Assembly: GCA_031283795.1 (NCBI GenBank)
Contig: JAITBB010000095.1
Coordinates: 1-21,244 of the forward strand
Direction of reading: 5' to 3'
Length of the DNA: 21,244 nt
Origin: Rickettsiales bacterium
GTDB lineage: Bacteria > Pseudomonadota > Alphaproteobacteria > Rickettsiales > UBA1997
Shown: one piece after another, positions 6,669 through 16,309 of the stretch
How the letters are laid out: every line of letters begins with the position of its first letter
Numbering within the stretch: position 1 is the stretch's first letter
Made by a program: the position numbers and the translations under genes
The notes under the pieces: model-generated
Database searches by the model: none
What the model saw: the letters and a program-made list of their open reading frames with translations, nothing else
What the model was told of the DNA's origin: nothing

Positions 6669-9587
6669 TCAGCCACCCTGTTTCAAGTTATCCGCTCCCG
6701 TCAAACCTCTCCACAGGTGCTCGCTGACAAAGGGAGCGAGGGGCGCTAGAGCCCTAACCATAGTCAGCAGAACCGTGTAGAGCACGTTGTAGGCGTTTTG
6801 CTTATCCACATCCTTCTTCGATTTCCAGAATCTATTTTTATTTCTCCTTATGTACCAGTTATTCAAAATGTCGAAGAAATTTTCAGATTCTCTACAGGCA
6901 GCACCAAAATCATAGCTGTCCATTCTTGACTCCATCTTCTGAACCGTTTCCTTTAGTTTGGAAAGGATATATATGTCCATATTGTTATCTATGAGATTAT
7001 TCCCATGGGAAAAATCCTTTCCTAGCAGATTTTTGATGCTGCTACTCATCAGCAGCCAGCCCTCTTTGGAATCCTCCGCTGCTCTCTCCCTTGCCACGAA
7101 GCCAAGAGCTCTGCAAAAATCTCCCAGATCGTCCGGCAGACATATCTCCAGCCCCTCCACTCCAGGAGTTGATCCCTGAGTCAACAGAATGTCACCCAGA
7201 ACATATCTTACAAACTGCTTTGCAATATGTCTGTTTTCTAACTCCCGGATGATATGGAATCTCTGAATAGACAGACCACTGTGCTTTGACTCAACCTCCA
7301 GAGAGGCGACAGGTTTACTACCTCTGTAGACCAGGTAGTACATCATATCTGAATTCTGTCCATTCGGTTCAATCTCATCACCATTCTGATCAGAGGCAAA
7401 ATTTTCCACCACACTGGCATCACTGGACAATTTAGAACTCCTACCCTTTTTAACCGTAAAAAAATCTTCATTTTTCAGAATATCCTCGGCTCTCAGACCA
7501 TCACTGTTGGCGTATAGACAGAAGAAATTGTAGGAGTTGAGGATTGGCCTTATAGCCAATCTGAGGGTTTCTCTCATATCTTTCCCGTCCTTACTGATTC
7601 TAACCTCTTCGCCCCTGAGGACCGGAGATTTCAACATTAGCCACCTTATGGCATCGCTTCCATAGGTGTCGAAGGCTATGGATGGATCCACATAGTTCCG
7701 TAGCCTCTTCGAGAGTTTTTTCCCACTCTCATCAACTATGGTTCCGAAGGATATGCAATTCTTAAATGGGCTCCTATCAAACAGAGCAGAGGAAAGAACA
7801 AGTAGAGTGTAGAACCAACCTCTCAGCTGACCATCTCCCTCGGATATAAAATCGGCGGGAAAATTTTTTTCAAAGTACTCTTTATTTTCGAATGGGTAGT
7901 GCAGCTGGGCATAGGGCATAGCCCCACTCTCAAACCAGCAGTCCAGCACCTCCGGAACCCTCAGCATCATAGACCTACCCGTCGGATCGTCAGGATTTTG
8001 TCTAGTCAGTCGGTCAATGAAAGGCCTATGCAGGTTTTTTGGCCTGACACCGAAGTCTCTCTCCAGTTCATCGATGGACCCATAGACGTCTACTCTCGGA
8101 TACTCTGGGTTGTTGCTTTTCCACAGTGGAATTGGACAACCCCAGAATCTGTTTCTGCTTATGGACCATTCTCTCGCTCCCTCGAGCCACTTCCCGAACC
8201 TTCCGTTCTTGACGTGCTCAGGAATCCAATTTATGTGCTCATTATTCCTTATGATTTTGTCCTTTATCTTTGGCACATCCACAAACCATGAGGACATGGC
8301 TCTGTATATGAGTGGGGTATCGGTTCTCCAGCAGTGTGGATAGTTATGCAGATACTGCTCTGTCTTTAGCCACAGACCCATTTGTTTAAGTCTAAGTATT
8401 ATTGAATCATTCGTGTCAAAGACCTGCTGACCTGTATAGTCATGAATAATTTCTGTAAAGCATCCGCCATCATCTATGGGGCAAATGGTGGGTATGTCGG
8501 CCGCTCTGCAGACTAGCTGATCGTCCTCTCCGAATCCTGGAGCCGCATGGACCACACAGGTGCCGTCTTCAGTCGTGACAAAGTCTCCCCCGAGGACTGT
8601 GAAACATTTTTTAGATTTCTTCACATCCGGATCAGACAACAGATAGTCAAAGAGAGGAGTGTATCTCACACCGACCAGATCACTTCCCTTAAAAATTCTG
8701 ATGATATTGACTCTGCCGTCATCCATGAGCTCCTTCTCGTAGCGTCCCAGAGCGCTTTCACCAACTATGTAGTAATCATCGCGGCAGTAGACCAGAGCAT
8801 AGTTGACTCCACTGTTCACCACTAGAGCAAGGTTAGATGGCAGTGTCCAGGGAGTTGTGGTCCAAACCAGCGCATAGACATTCCCGGAACCACAGCTATC
8901 CATTGATTCTGGTAATCGCTCCAGTTTAAATTTCACCGTTATTGCCCTGTCAGCGCGTTCTCTAAAGGAATTATCCATCCTGGTTTCCATATTAGATAGT
9001 GGCGTCTGGCACCTCCAGGAATAGGGCATGACTCTATAGTCCTCGTAGAGCAAACCCTTCTCATAGAGCTGTTTGAATACCCACATCACCGACTCCATGT
9101 AGTCAATATCCATGGTTTTGTAGCCATTATCAAAATCAACCCATCTGCCAGACCTATTTACATATTTCTTCCATTCATTGACATAGCGGAGCACATCCTC
9201 CTGGCAGTGGTTGTTAAATTTTTCTATTCCATATTCCTCTATAGCCCTCCTACCACCTATGCCCAATGCACTTTCCACACTCTGTTCGGCCGGAAGACCG
9301 TGACAATCCCAGCCGAACCTTCTTAGGACCCTTTTACCCCTCATGGTCTGATACCTTGCCACCGTATCCTTAATATAGCCAGCTAGTAGATGGCCATAGT
9401 GGGGCAAACCGTTGGCGAATGGTGGCCCATCAAAGAATACAAAGTCGTCGTCTCCATTTTTCTCCAGAGACAGATCAAATATTTGTCTCTCATTCCAGAA
9501 AGTTAAAACCCGATTTTCCAGATTTTTAAAATCTACGTCACCATCTACCTCCGGATAGAATCTGTTCCTATTCACCGCTAGCCACAA
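6669..9587 (-). CDS. ileS: Isoleucyl-tRNA synthetase, type 2 (eukaryote-like), shortened C-terminus
   Basis: This class Ia synthetase charges tRNA-Ile and edits misactivated valine. The catalytic signatures are HYGH (63-66, the HIGH motif) within FDGPPFANGLPHYGH, and KLSKR (624-628, the KMSKS loop) followed by LRNYVDP. These variants mark the type 2 enzymes found in eukaryotes and some bacteria, often less sensitive to mupirocin. The CP1 editing domain shows TTPWTLPSNLAL and GTCVVHAAPGFGEDD. The protein has 972 residues, against about 1050-1100 for most type 2 enzymes. It ends just after the PLAPFVSEHLW segment, so about 100 C-terminal residues are missing and do not reappear in the same frame downstream. 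The listed start is TTG at 9587; a GTG at 9575 gives MNRNRFYPEVDG, equally good or better. Neither has a clear ribosome binding site. Confidence 0.95.
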   Translation of the reverse strand: MWLAVNRNRFYPEVDGDVDFKNLENRVLTFWNERQIFDLSLEKNGDDDFVFFDGPPFANGLPHYGHLLAGYIKDTVARYQTMRGKRVLRRFGWDCHGLPAEQSVESALGIGGRRAIEEYGIEKFNNHCQEDVLRYVNEWKKYVNRSGRWVDFDNGYKTMDIDYMESVMWVFKQLYEKGLLYEDYRVMPYSWRCQTPLSNMETRMDNSFRERADRAITVKFKLERLPESMDSCGSGNVYALVWTTTPWTLPSNLALVVNSGVNYALVYCRDDYYIVGESALGRYEKELMDDGRVNIIRIFKGSDLVGVRYTPLFDYLLSDPDVKKSKKCFTVLGGDFVTTEDGTCVVHAAPGFGEDDQLVCRAADIPTICPIDDGGCFTEIIHDYTGQQVFDTNDSIILRLKQMGLWLKTEQYLHNYPHCWRTDTPLIYRAMSSWFVDVPKIKDKIIRNNEHINWIPEHVKNGRFGKWLEGAREWSISRNRFWGCPIPLWKSNNPEYPRVDVYGSIDELERDFGVRPKNLHRPFIDRLTRQNPDDPTGRSMMLRVPEVLDCWFESGAMPYAQLHYPFENKEYFEKNFPADFISEGDGQLRGWFYTLLVLSSALFDRSPFKNCISFGTIVDESGKKLSKRLRNYVDPSIAFDTYGSDAIRWLMLKSPVLRGEEVRISKDGKDMRETLRLAIRPILNSYNFFCLYANSDGLRAEDILKNEDFFTVKKGRSSKLSSDASVVENFASDQNGDEIEPNGQNSDMMYYLVYRGSKPVASLEVESKHSGLSIQRFHIIRELENRHIAKQFVRYVLGDILLTQGSTPGVEGLEICLPDDLGDFCRALGFVARERAAEDSKEGWLLMSSSIKNLLGKDFSHGNNLIDNNMDIYILSKLKETVQKMESRMDSYDFGAACRESENFFDILNNWYIRRNKNRFWKSKKDVDKQNAYNVLYTVLLTMVRALAPLAPFVSEHLWRGLTGADNLKQGG

Positions 9588-9609
9588 AAATGCAATACCA
9601 ATGCGAAAG

Positions 9610-9637
9610 ATTATGCTGTAACATTTTATTTAGTCAA
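9610..9637 (-). promoter_or_regulatory. Candidate sigma70 promoter of ileS
   Basis: On the minus strand TTGACT (9632-9637) is followed after 16 bp by CATAAT (9610-9615). Transcription would start near 9603, 15-28 nt before the two possible start codons. The short leader fits either start. Confidence 0.5.
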
Positions 9638-9750
9638 TCGGAGCACATATCCGGGAATCACTCCTATTTTCTAACTCCTAACTAACTCTAGCCCCAGTTC
9701 CTAGGTTAAATTCAAAAGTAGATCTGAAACTAAAATGTGAGCAGGCTCTA

Positions 9751-9987
9751 CTAGTTCTTTTTTGCTCCGAAGTCTAGGTGAGTTACCTCAGCCTGATTAG
9801 TTTTCTGAGCCTTATTTCTTTTTTTCAACCGTGCCATGCGGATCTCCTGGCTAAACATCGTGTTCAGGGATAGCTCTATAAGAGCGCCATAGGTTAAATC
9901 ATAATATTTAGTGAAACTATCCATAGCTTCCAGTAAATTCCTGTCTATGTCTATAGTTATTTTGATCTTTTCCTGCTTATCTACCAT
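9751..9987 (-). CDS. Putative ribbon-helix-helix DNA-binding protein
   Basis: The product has 78 residues. Residues about 7-14 (KIKITIDI) fit the beta-strand, and about 17-29 and 33-46 the two helices, of a ribbon-helix-helix (Arc/CopG/MetJ-type) fold. The second helix opens with Thr-Tyr-Gly-Ala where such proteins often have a Ser/Thr-rich cap. A basic tail follows (RLKKRNKAQK). Such proteins bind DNA as dimers; many repress their own operon or act as antitoxins. No toxin-like frame lies next to it: ileS is downstream behind its own promoter, and recG is divergent. The ATG at 9987 is the first start after the promoter at 10014-10043. The fold assignment comes from the pattern only. Confidence 0.6.
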   Translation of the reverse strand: MVDKQEKIKITIDIDRNLLEAMDSFTKYYDLTYGALIELSLNTMFSQEIRMARLKKRNKAQKTNQAEVTHLDFGAKKN

Positions 9988-10013
9988 ATTTGATTATCTT
10001 ATTATACAGTTCC

Positions 10014-10043
10014 ATTATACCATCAAAGTAGTGTTGAAGTCAA
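10014..10043 (-). promoter_or_regulatory. Sigma70 promoter of the ribbon-helix-helix gene
   Basis: On the minus strand TTGACT (10038-10043) is followed after 18 bp by a perfect TATAAT (10014-10019). A second TATAAT lies at 10001-10006 without a matching -35. The leader to the ATG at 9987 is about 20 nt. This is one of the best promoter matches in the window. Confidence 0.65.
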
Positions 10044-10128
10044 CTACAGAATGATCCTGACGCGTTCTCTGTGAAGAAAAACTATGGAATCAGGGAGGAA
10101 TCGGGAGAAAACCAGAAGTTGCTCAGAT

Positions 10129-10157
10129 TTGTTTTCGCTTGATTTTTCTTCTGTAAT
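10129..10157 (+). promoter_or_regulatory. Possible recG promoter
   Basis: TTGTTT (10129-10134) is followed after 17 bp by TGTAAT (10152-10157). Transcription would start near 10164, leaving about 29 nt before the GTG. Both boxes are imperfect. Confidence 0.35.
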
Positions 10158-10192
10158 ATTGTCTCATAGAGGAACATATATTTAAATCGTCG

Positions 10193-12298
10193 GTGAGGCC
10201 AGATAAACTCAATTTCCTATTCACAGAAATCTCTACCATCTTTGGTGTTGGCAAAAGTAAGGCCCAGGCCTACAGAAGGCTGCTCACGAACAGAAGCAGC
10301 CTCACAGAGGATGGAGAAGCTAGGGTGGTGGATCTTCTATTTCACATGCCCGAGAGGATACTGCAGAGAAAACTGGTGGACACTACAGGGGAAATTAATG
10401 AATCCGATGTAATTATCGCTAGACTGAAGGTCCTGGCCCATAATCCGCCGAGAAAGTCGAAGCAACCGTTCACTATCACCTGCTATCTCGGCAACAGTTT
10501 TGTTTCTGTCATTTTCTATAGGTATTTTGAGAACTACATAAATAGCAGATTTAAAATTGGTTCGGAAGTATTTGTCAGCGGTAGGGTTGAAATGTATAAC
10601 TCACTGATTCAAATAGTTCATCCCGACTACGTCTGCAACACCATTAGCCAGATTCCAGTTCTGGAACCGCTATATCCTCTAACAGCTGGTCTTAGTAATA
10701 GAGAAATTGGTAAGAATATCCAGCAGGTACTTGGAGGGGTTCCGGATCTACCCGAGTGGTTGGATACCACAGTTCTGGAGTCAAACGACTGGCATAGCTG
10801 GAAAGACAGCCTCATAAATCTACATAGACCAAAGGCTTTCCTTGATCCCGGCAGTTGTCGCTACAGAGCAAGGCTGGCCTTTGACGAACTGCTAGCCCAA
10901 CAGTTGGCACTGGCGCTAGTGGTAAGCAACACTATGAGAAAATCCGCAAAGGATCCACCACCAAATAGAGAGGGGAAACTAAAGAACAAACTCCTAGATG
11001 AATTTCTACCATTTAAACTGACCGAAGATCAGGTTAAAGTGATAGGAGAGATAGAGTCTGATACATTCTCAAACAGATGTATGATGAGGCTACTACAGGG
11101 GGATGTCGGGAGTGGTAAGACCATTGTGGCCTTTGCCACAATGCTGAACTACGTGGAAAACCATGGCCAGTGTGTAATAATGGCTCCAACGACCATACTG
11201 GCAGCCCAACATTTCGCCAATATGGAGGGTCTATGCCAGAAGTTGTCTGTAAATGTGGAGTTACTGACTAGCAGCAGTAAGGGCAGCAAAAAAAAAGACA
11301 TTCCGGGAAGGCTGAAGAATGGGGATATAGACATATTGATAGGCACCCACGCCATTATAGAGGAGAACATAGAGTTTAGAAATCTTGCCTTTGTTGTTAT
11401 AGACGAACAGCATAGATTCGGTGTGAAACAGCGTTTCAAACTGATAGGTAAGAGTCAAAATGTTGATATTCTCACCATGACGGCCACACCAATTCCAAGA
11501 ACTCTGGCTCTGGCACTCTATAGTGGCATGGACCTCAGCGTCATTAGCACAAAACCCATAAGTAGAAAGAAAATAATTACAGCACTAGTCAACATGAATA
11601 AATACGATGATCTTATCACCAGGATGAAGAATAAAATCGCGGAAAATGAGAAAATCTACTGGATATGCTCCCTCGTTGAGGAGAGTGAGAACACCTATCT
11701 GTCGGATGTCAGGAGTAAGTATGAAGAATTCTGTGACATATTTGGCGAGTCCAGCGTAGCTTTTGTCCACGGGAAAATGACCGAGAAAGAGAAGGATTTA
11801 ATAATGGGGAATTTTTGCAGCTGCAGTGAGGGGAAAATATTAGTTTCTACGACAGTTATAGAGGTTGGCATAGACGTAAAAGAAGCCACAGTGATGATTG
11901 TAGAACATCCTGAGCGGTTTGGACTATCTCAGCTACACCAGCTCAGGGGTAGAGTGGGACGGGGAGACAAACAGTCCTACTGCATACTTCTCTATGATGA
12001 GGCTAGGTGCACCGAAGGCGCTCTGAGGAGGTTAAACATTATCCGTTCCACCGACGATGGATTTAGTATAGCCGAACAGGACCTAAAAATTCGAGGTATA
12101 GGTGAAGTCGTGGGAAATAGACAGAGTGGAATACATGATTATGCCTTTGCTAATCTCAATAGAGACTTCGGACTCCTTGAGGAAGCCATAGAACTCTCCG
12201 GTAAAATCGTAAGGGAGGGAAAAATTGGAAGATACACAGACCTTCTCCATCTATTCGGCTACGCCAACTGTCTGGGAGACATGACAATACTAAACTGA
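10193..12298 (+). CDS. recG: ATP-dependent DNA helicase RecG
   Basis: RecG is a superfamily 2 DNA translocase that reverses stalled replication forks and processes branched recombination intermediates. The 701 residues match the family length (E. coli about 693). An N-terminal wedge/OB domain precedes the helicase core. Visible motifs are Walker A in LLQGDVGSGKT, the DEQH box in VVIDEQHRFGVKQR, TATPIPRTLALALYSGMDLS, VSTTVIEVGIDV and the arginine-rich motif VI in QLHQLRGRVGRG. The C-terminal part includes EQDLKIRGIGEVVGNRQSG, typical of RecG. The GTG at 10193 is the first start after an in-frame stop at 10154. The nearest purine-rich element (GAGGAA, 10169-10174) is far upstream, so initiation looks weak. 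It stands alone, divergent from the minus-strand block. Confidence 0.96.
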   Translation: MRPDKLNFLFTEISTIFGVGKSKAQAYRRLLTNRSSLTEDGEARVVDLLFHMPERILQRKLVDTTGEINESDVIIARLKVLAHNPPRKSKQPFTITCYLGNSFVSVIFYRYFENYINSRFKIGSEVFVSGRVEMYNSLIQIVHPDYVCNTISQIPVLEPLYPLTAGLSNREIGKNIQQVLGGVPDLPEWLDTTVLESNDWHSWKDSLINLHRPKAFLDPGSCRYRARLAFDELLAQQLALALVVSNTMRKSAKDPPPNREGKLKNKLLDEFLPFKLTEDQVKVIGEIESDTFSNRCMMRLLQGDVGSGKTIVAFATMLNYVENHGQCVIMAPTTILAAQHFANMEGLCQKLSVNVELLTSSSKGSKKKDIPGRLKNGDIDILIGTHAIIEENIEFRNLAFVVIDEQHRFGVKQRFKLIGKSQNVDILTMTATPIPRTLALALYSGMDLSVISTKPISRKKIITALVNMNKYDDLITRMKNKIAENEKIYWICSLVEESENTYLSDVRSKYEEFCDIFGESSVAFVHGKMTEKEKDLIMGNFCSCSEGKILVSTTVIEVGIDVKEATVMIVEHPERFGLSQLHQLRGRVGRGDKQSYCILLYDEARCTEGALRRLNIIRSTDDGFSIAEQDLKIRGIGEVVGNRQSGIHDYAFANLNRDFGLLEEAIELSGKIVREGKIGRYTDLLHLFGYANCLGDMTILN

Positions 12299-12321
12299 CG
12301 GCTGTTGGTTTGCCCATAGAA

Positions 12322-12406
12322 TGGTGCGGTTAAGAGGACTTGAACCTCCACCCCTTTCGGGACAACGACCTCAACATTGCGTGTATACCAATTTCACCAT
12401 AACCGC
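12322..12406 (-). tRNA. tRNA-Leu (anticodon GAG)
   Basis: On the minus strand the 85-nt sequence folds as a tRNA. The 7-bp acceptor stem is GCGGTTA/TAACCGC, followed by discriminator A and an encoded CCA. The anticodon stem CAATG/CGTTG holds the loop TTGAGGT, so the anticodon is GAG, reading CUU and CUC leucine codons. A long variable arm (CCC GAAA GGG) is as expected for tRNA-Leu. The T arm is GGAGG-TTCAAGT-CCTCT with one G-U pair. It lies in the gap after recG, on the opposite strand. Confidence 0.96.
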
Positions 12407-12477
12407 CTTTCCCTCTAAGGATATCACTGTTTTTTAAAAAAACAATTACCGAATCCTGGATAAGATGAGCATTCTAC

Positions 12478-12505
12478 TTGCCTTATAAGAATTTCCATAT
12501 ATCAT
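12478..12505 (+). promoter_or_regulatory. Candidate sigma70 promoter of rph-map
   Basis: TTGCCT (12478-12483) is followed after 16 bp by TATCAT (12500-12505). Transcription would start near 12512, about 28 nt before the rph ATG. A perfect palindrome at 12523-12534 lies inside the leader. Confidence 0.45.
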
Positions 12506-12522
12506 GGGCACATAATTTTGTC

Positions 12523-12534
12523 ACCCATATGGGT
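12523..12534. promoter_or_regulatory. 12-bp perfect palindrome just before the rph start
   Basis: ACCCATATGGGT reads the same on both strands and ends 5 nt before the ATG at 12540. It lies where a ribosome binding site would be, and no Shine-Dalgarno sequence is evident. It may be an operator, part of a small hairpin that affects initiation, or chance. Confidence 0.35.
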
Positions 12535-12539
12535 TTATA

Positions 12540-13256
12540 ATGATCAGATCTTCGGGAAGAAAGTTCAATGAGCTCAGAGAGGTGGACATACAGGTTGCTA
12601 TGAACAAGTACGCCGAGGGCTCCTGTATGATCTGCTGTGGAGATACCCAGGTCATATGTACAGCTACGGTGGAGGAGAAGATACCACAGTTTCTAAAAAA
12701 TAGGTACGAGGGCTGGGTTACGGCGGAGTACAACATGATTCCCAGATCAACGGGTACGAGAACTGTAAGAGACAGAGAAAAATCAAACGCGAGAGCTCTT
12801 GAGATCCAGAGACTCATCGCCAGATCGCTTAGAACCTGTGTAGATATGAGAAAGCTAGGTGTTAGACAGATACTCGTCGACTGTGATGTGATCCAGGCCG
12901 ATGGAGGCACCAGATGCGCCTCCATAACCGGTGGCTTTGTAGCCATGTATCTGGCCATTGTGAACCTCCTGAAGAGGGGCACTCTCATGGAAACTCCTAT
13001 AGTTAACTTTATGGCTGCCGTTTCCGGTGGTATTTACAATGGAAACTGTCTTCTGGATCTCGACTATGAGGAGGATAGTGGTAGTGAGGCCGATGTAAAT
13101 TTTGTGATGAATGATAAAAATGAAATCGTAGAGATTCAGGGTACAGCTGAGAAATCCCCCTTCAGTTTCCCAAGACTTGGGGAGCTGTTCGAACTAGCTT
13201 CGAGCGGCGTAGGAAAATTGATAACCAAGCAGAAGGAGGCTCTAGGTCTAGCATGA
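12540..13256 (+). CDS. rph: Ribonuclease PH
   Basis: RNase PH is a phosphate-dependent 3'-5' exoribonuclease that trims tRNA 3' ends as a hexamer. The 238-residue protein has the family signatures RSSGR near the start, AEGSCMICCGDTQVICTA, GWVTAEYNMIPRST, EIQRLIARSLR, DCDVIQADGGTRCASITG and LDLDYEEDS, ending with IQGTAEKSPFSF. The metal/phosphate-site acidic residues in the LDLDYEEDSGSEADVN segment are present. The usual GRTxEIQRLIGRSLR is NARALEIQRLIARSL here, a modest change that keeps the Arg. Length is normal. It overlaps map by ATGA, so the two are translationally coupled. Confidence 0.96.
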   Translation: MIRSSGRKFNELREVDIQVAMNKYAEGSCMICCGDTQVICTATVEEKIPQFLKNRYEGWVTAEYNMIPRSTGTRTVRDREKSNARALEIQRLIARSLRTCVDMRKLGVRQILVDCDVIQADGGTRCASITGGFVAMYLAIVNLLKRGTLMETPIVNFMAAVSGGIYNGNCLLDLDYEEDSGSEADVNFVMNDKNEIVEIQGTAEKSPFSFPRLGELFELASSGVGKLITKQKEALGLA

Positions 13257-14053
13257 ACAGTAAAAAGAGTAGTGTGTACGACGGAGAGGACTTTGCTAGT
13301 CTCAGGAAAGTGGGGAAGCTAGCAGCAAGGACGCTGGACTACATAGCTGACTTTGTGGCCAAGGGTGTGACCACACTGGAATTGAACAATCTGTGTGACG
13401 AATTTATTAATTCCAACGGAGGAATAGCGGCCTGTAAAGGCTATAGAGGATTTCCAGAATCCGTCTGCATATCCGTCAACCACGTTGTCTGCCATGGAAT
13501 TCCCAGCGAAAAGAAGGTTCTAAAGGACGGAGATATATTGAACATAGATGTTACTGTCATTCTTGACGGCTACTATGGAGATACCAGTAGAATGTTCTAC
13601 GTTGGTACACCGAGTGTAAAGGCCAAGAGACTATGTGAGGTGGCTGAGGAGTCACTCAGACTCGGCATAGAACAGGTAAAGCCCGGTAACCACATTGGGG
13701 ACATAGGTTTTGTTATAGAGAATTTCGTGAAGAATCAGGGCTTCTCCGTTGTTAGGGAGTACTGTGGCCACGGCATTGGGAAAATATTCCACGACAACAC
13801 ACTGCAGATATGCCATTTCGGTAAAAAGGGAACCGGGGACTTGATTGAGAAGGGTATGGTTTTCACCATAGAACCTATGGTTAACGCCGGAGACTACAGA
13901 ACAATTCTAAACAAAATCGATGGCTGGACAGTAACAACCCGAGACAAGAGCCTATCGGCCCAATATGAACATACTCTCGGCGTCACAGATGAGGGCGCAG
14001 AAATATTTACTCTATCGACTCTGGCGATTCCATCGGCTTTGCCAATTAGCTAG
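13253..14053 (+). CDS. map: Methionine aminopeptidase, type I
   Basis: This enzyme removes the initiator methionine from new proteins when the second residue is small. The 266-residue protein contains all five metal ligands of the pita-bread fold: D99 and D110 in NIDVTVILDGYYGDTS, H173 in CGHGIG, E207 in FTIEPMV and E239 in QYEHTLGV. The substrate-site histidines H81 (CHGIP) and H180 are also present. There is no N-terminal zinc finger extension, so it is type Ia-like. Its ATG overlaps the rph stop (ATGA). The last ~12 residues after FTL are a short hydrophobic tail of no clear role. Confidence 0.96.
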   Translation: MNSKKSSVYDGEDFASLRKVGKLAARTLDYIADFVAKGVTTLELNNLCDEFINSNGGIAACKGYRGFPESVCISVNHVVCHGIPSEKKVLKDGDILNIDVTVILDGYYGDTSRMFYVGTPSVKAKRLCEVAEESLRLGIEQVKPGNHIGDIGFVIENFVKNQGFSVVREYCGHGIGKIFHDNTLQICHFGKKGTGDLIEKGMVFTIEPMVNAGDYRTILNKIDGWTVTTRDKSLSAQYEHTLGVTDEGAEIFTLSTLAIPSALPIS

Positions 14054-14059
14054 ATCAAT

Positions 14060-14088
14060 TCGACAGAGGCCTCTGATCCATCTAAAGT
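14060..14088 (+). promoter_or_regulatory. Possible promoter of the ATP synthase operon
   Basis: TCGACA (14060-14065) is followed after 17 bp by TAAAGT (14083-14088). This would give a leader of about 120 nt that includes the hairpin at 14169-14203. It is the best match I see in the gap between map and atpD, but it is weak. Confidence 0.3.
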
Positions 14089-14168
14089 ACTGTATTTATT
14101 GATGTAGAAAAGGTTTGGCCAGTTCTCCATTTACAACGTAACTCCAGGCAAGCCTCAAATTTGACTTT

Positions 14169-15589
<1,421 letters not shown>

Positions 15590-15619
15590 TCGCTGTCCAG
15601 TCCATCGTGGAGTGAACTC

Positions 15620-16012
15620 GTGAGAAATATTCTAAATCTGAGAATATACACTCCACAGAAACTATTTCTGGAGGAAACCATCACAAAATTGAAGGTCTCG
15701 GAGAAGGGTTGCAACTACACCATACTACCTAGACACATAGACTATTTATCATCATTTAGCCGCAGCACAATAAACTTCAGAAAACTCAGCGGAGAGGAGG
15801 GCTATGTGTGGCTTAACCAGGGAATTTTGGTTAAGTGCGGTCGAGAAATACAAATTTCTGTATTTAGTGCCATAAACGGAGGCTCGAGTGTGGAGAATCT
15901 AAAGCTGATGATGGACAATAATATGAAAAATTTCAGGACTCTGATAGAGTCCACAAAAAAGTTTAAATTGACCTTAAAAAATATAGAGGATAAGGTGATC
16001 TTGATAAGATAA
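15620..16012 (+). CDS. atpC: N-type ATP synthase subunit epsilon
   Basis: This is the central-stalk subunit that links the rotor to F1. The 130-residue protein has the beta-sandwich start (LNLRIYTPQKLFLEE) and the family segment TILPRHIDYLSSF, where N-type epsilon subunits carry ILPRH followed by an aromatic. The C-terminal helices are short and basic. It uses GTG at 15620 with GGAG at 15609-15612, 7 nt upstream. It follows atpD by 30 bp, as in other N-ATPase operons. Confidence 0.88.
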   Translation: MRNILNLRIYTPQKLFLEETITKLKVSEKGCNYTILPRHIDYLSSFSRSTINFRKLSGEEGYVWLNQGILVKCGREIQISVFSAINGGSSVENLKLMMDNNMKNFRTLIESTKKFKLTLKNIEDKVILIR

Positions 16013-16038
16013 TTCTAACGGAATAGAGTAGTTTTGAG

Positions 16039-16308
16039 ATGTTTGTCTGTGATGTGTTTTTTGTGTCTCTTGGGCTGGTGGCCAGTAGGGTCAACAGCAT
16101 GGGCCTGGGGTACGCTGTAGATGAATTTGTTCATCGGGGCAGAGAGAGGGTCCTGATTTTGAGTTTTTTGTTGAGAATGCTAGCCCTAGCTACACTTCTC
16201 TGCGTCGTGGCCGCGAGAAACCCGAGGGGGCCTATGCTGGTGACACTGGGTATCCTGCTGTCCAGGTTACTGGTGGGATTCCAGAAAACTAGGAGGTTGA
16301 GGGGCTAG
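16039..16308 (+). CDS. atpR: N-ATPase accessory membrane subunit AtpR
   Basis: The 89-residue protein has three hydrophobic segments (about 5-30, 39-59 and 64-81). The second contains SFLLRMLALA, with an Arg inside the membrane, and the third has LLSRLLVG. This three-span pattern and the position between epsilon and the a subunit fit AtpR, a small N-ATPase protein thought to assist rotor assembly. The usual partner atpQ (AtpI-like) should lie between atpC and atpR, but only 26 bp are there. The ribosome binding site is weak. It ends 1 bp before atpB. Confidence 0.75.
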   Translation: MFVCDVFFVSLGLVASRVNSMGLGYAVDEFVHRGRERVLILSFLLRMLALATLLCVVAARNPRGPMLVTLGILLSRLLVGFQKTRRLRG

Positions 16309-16309
16309 T

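Noticed and set aside
12429..12446. T-run/A-run near-palindrome (GTTTTTTAAAAAAAC) as a terminator
   Set aside because: The stem would be almost only A-T pairs with no loop and no separate T tract.
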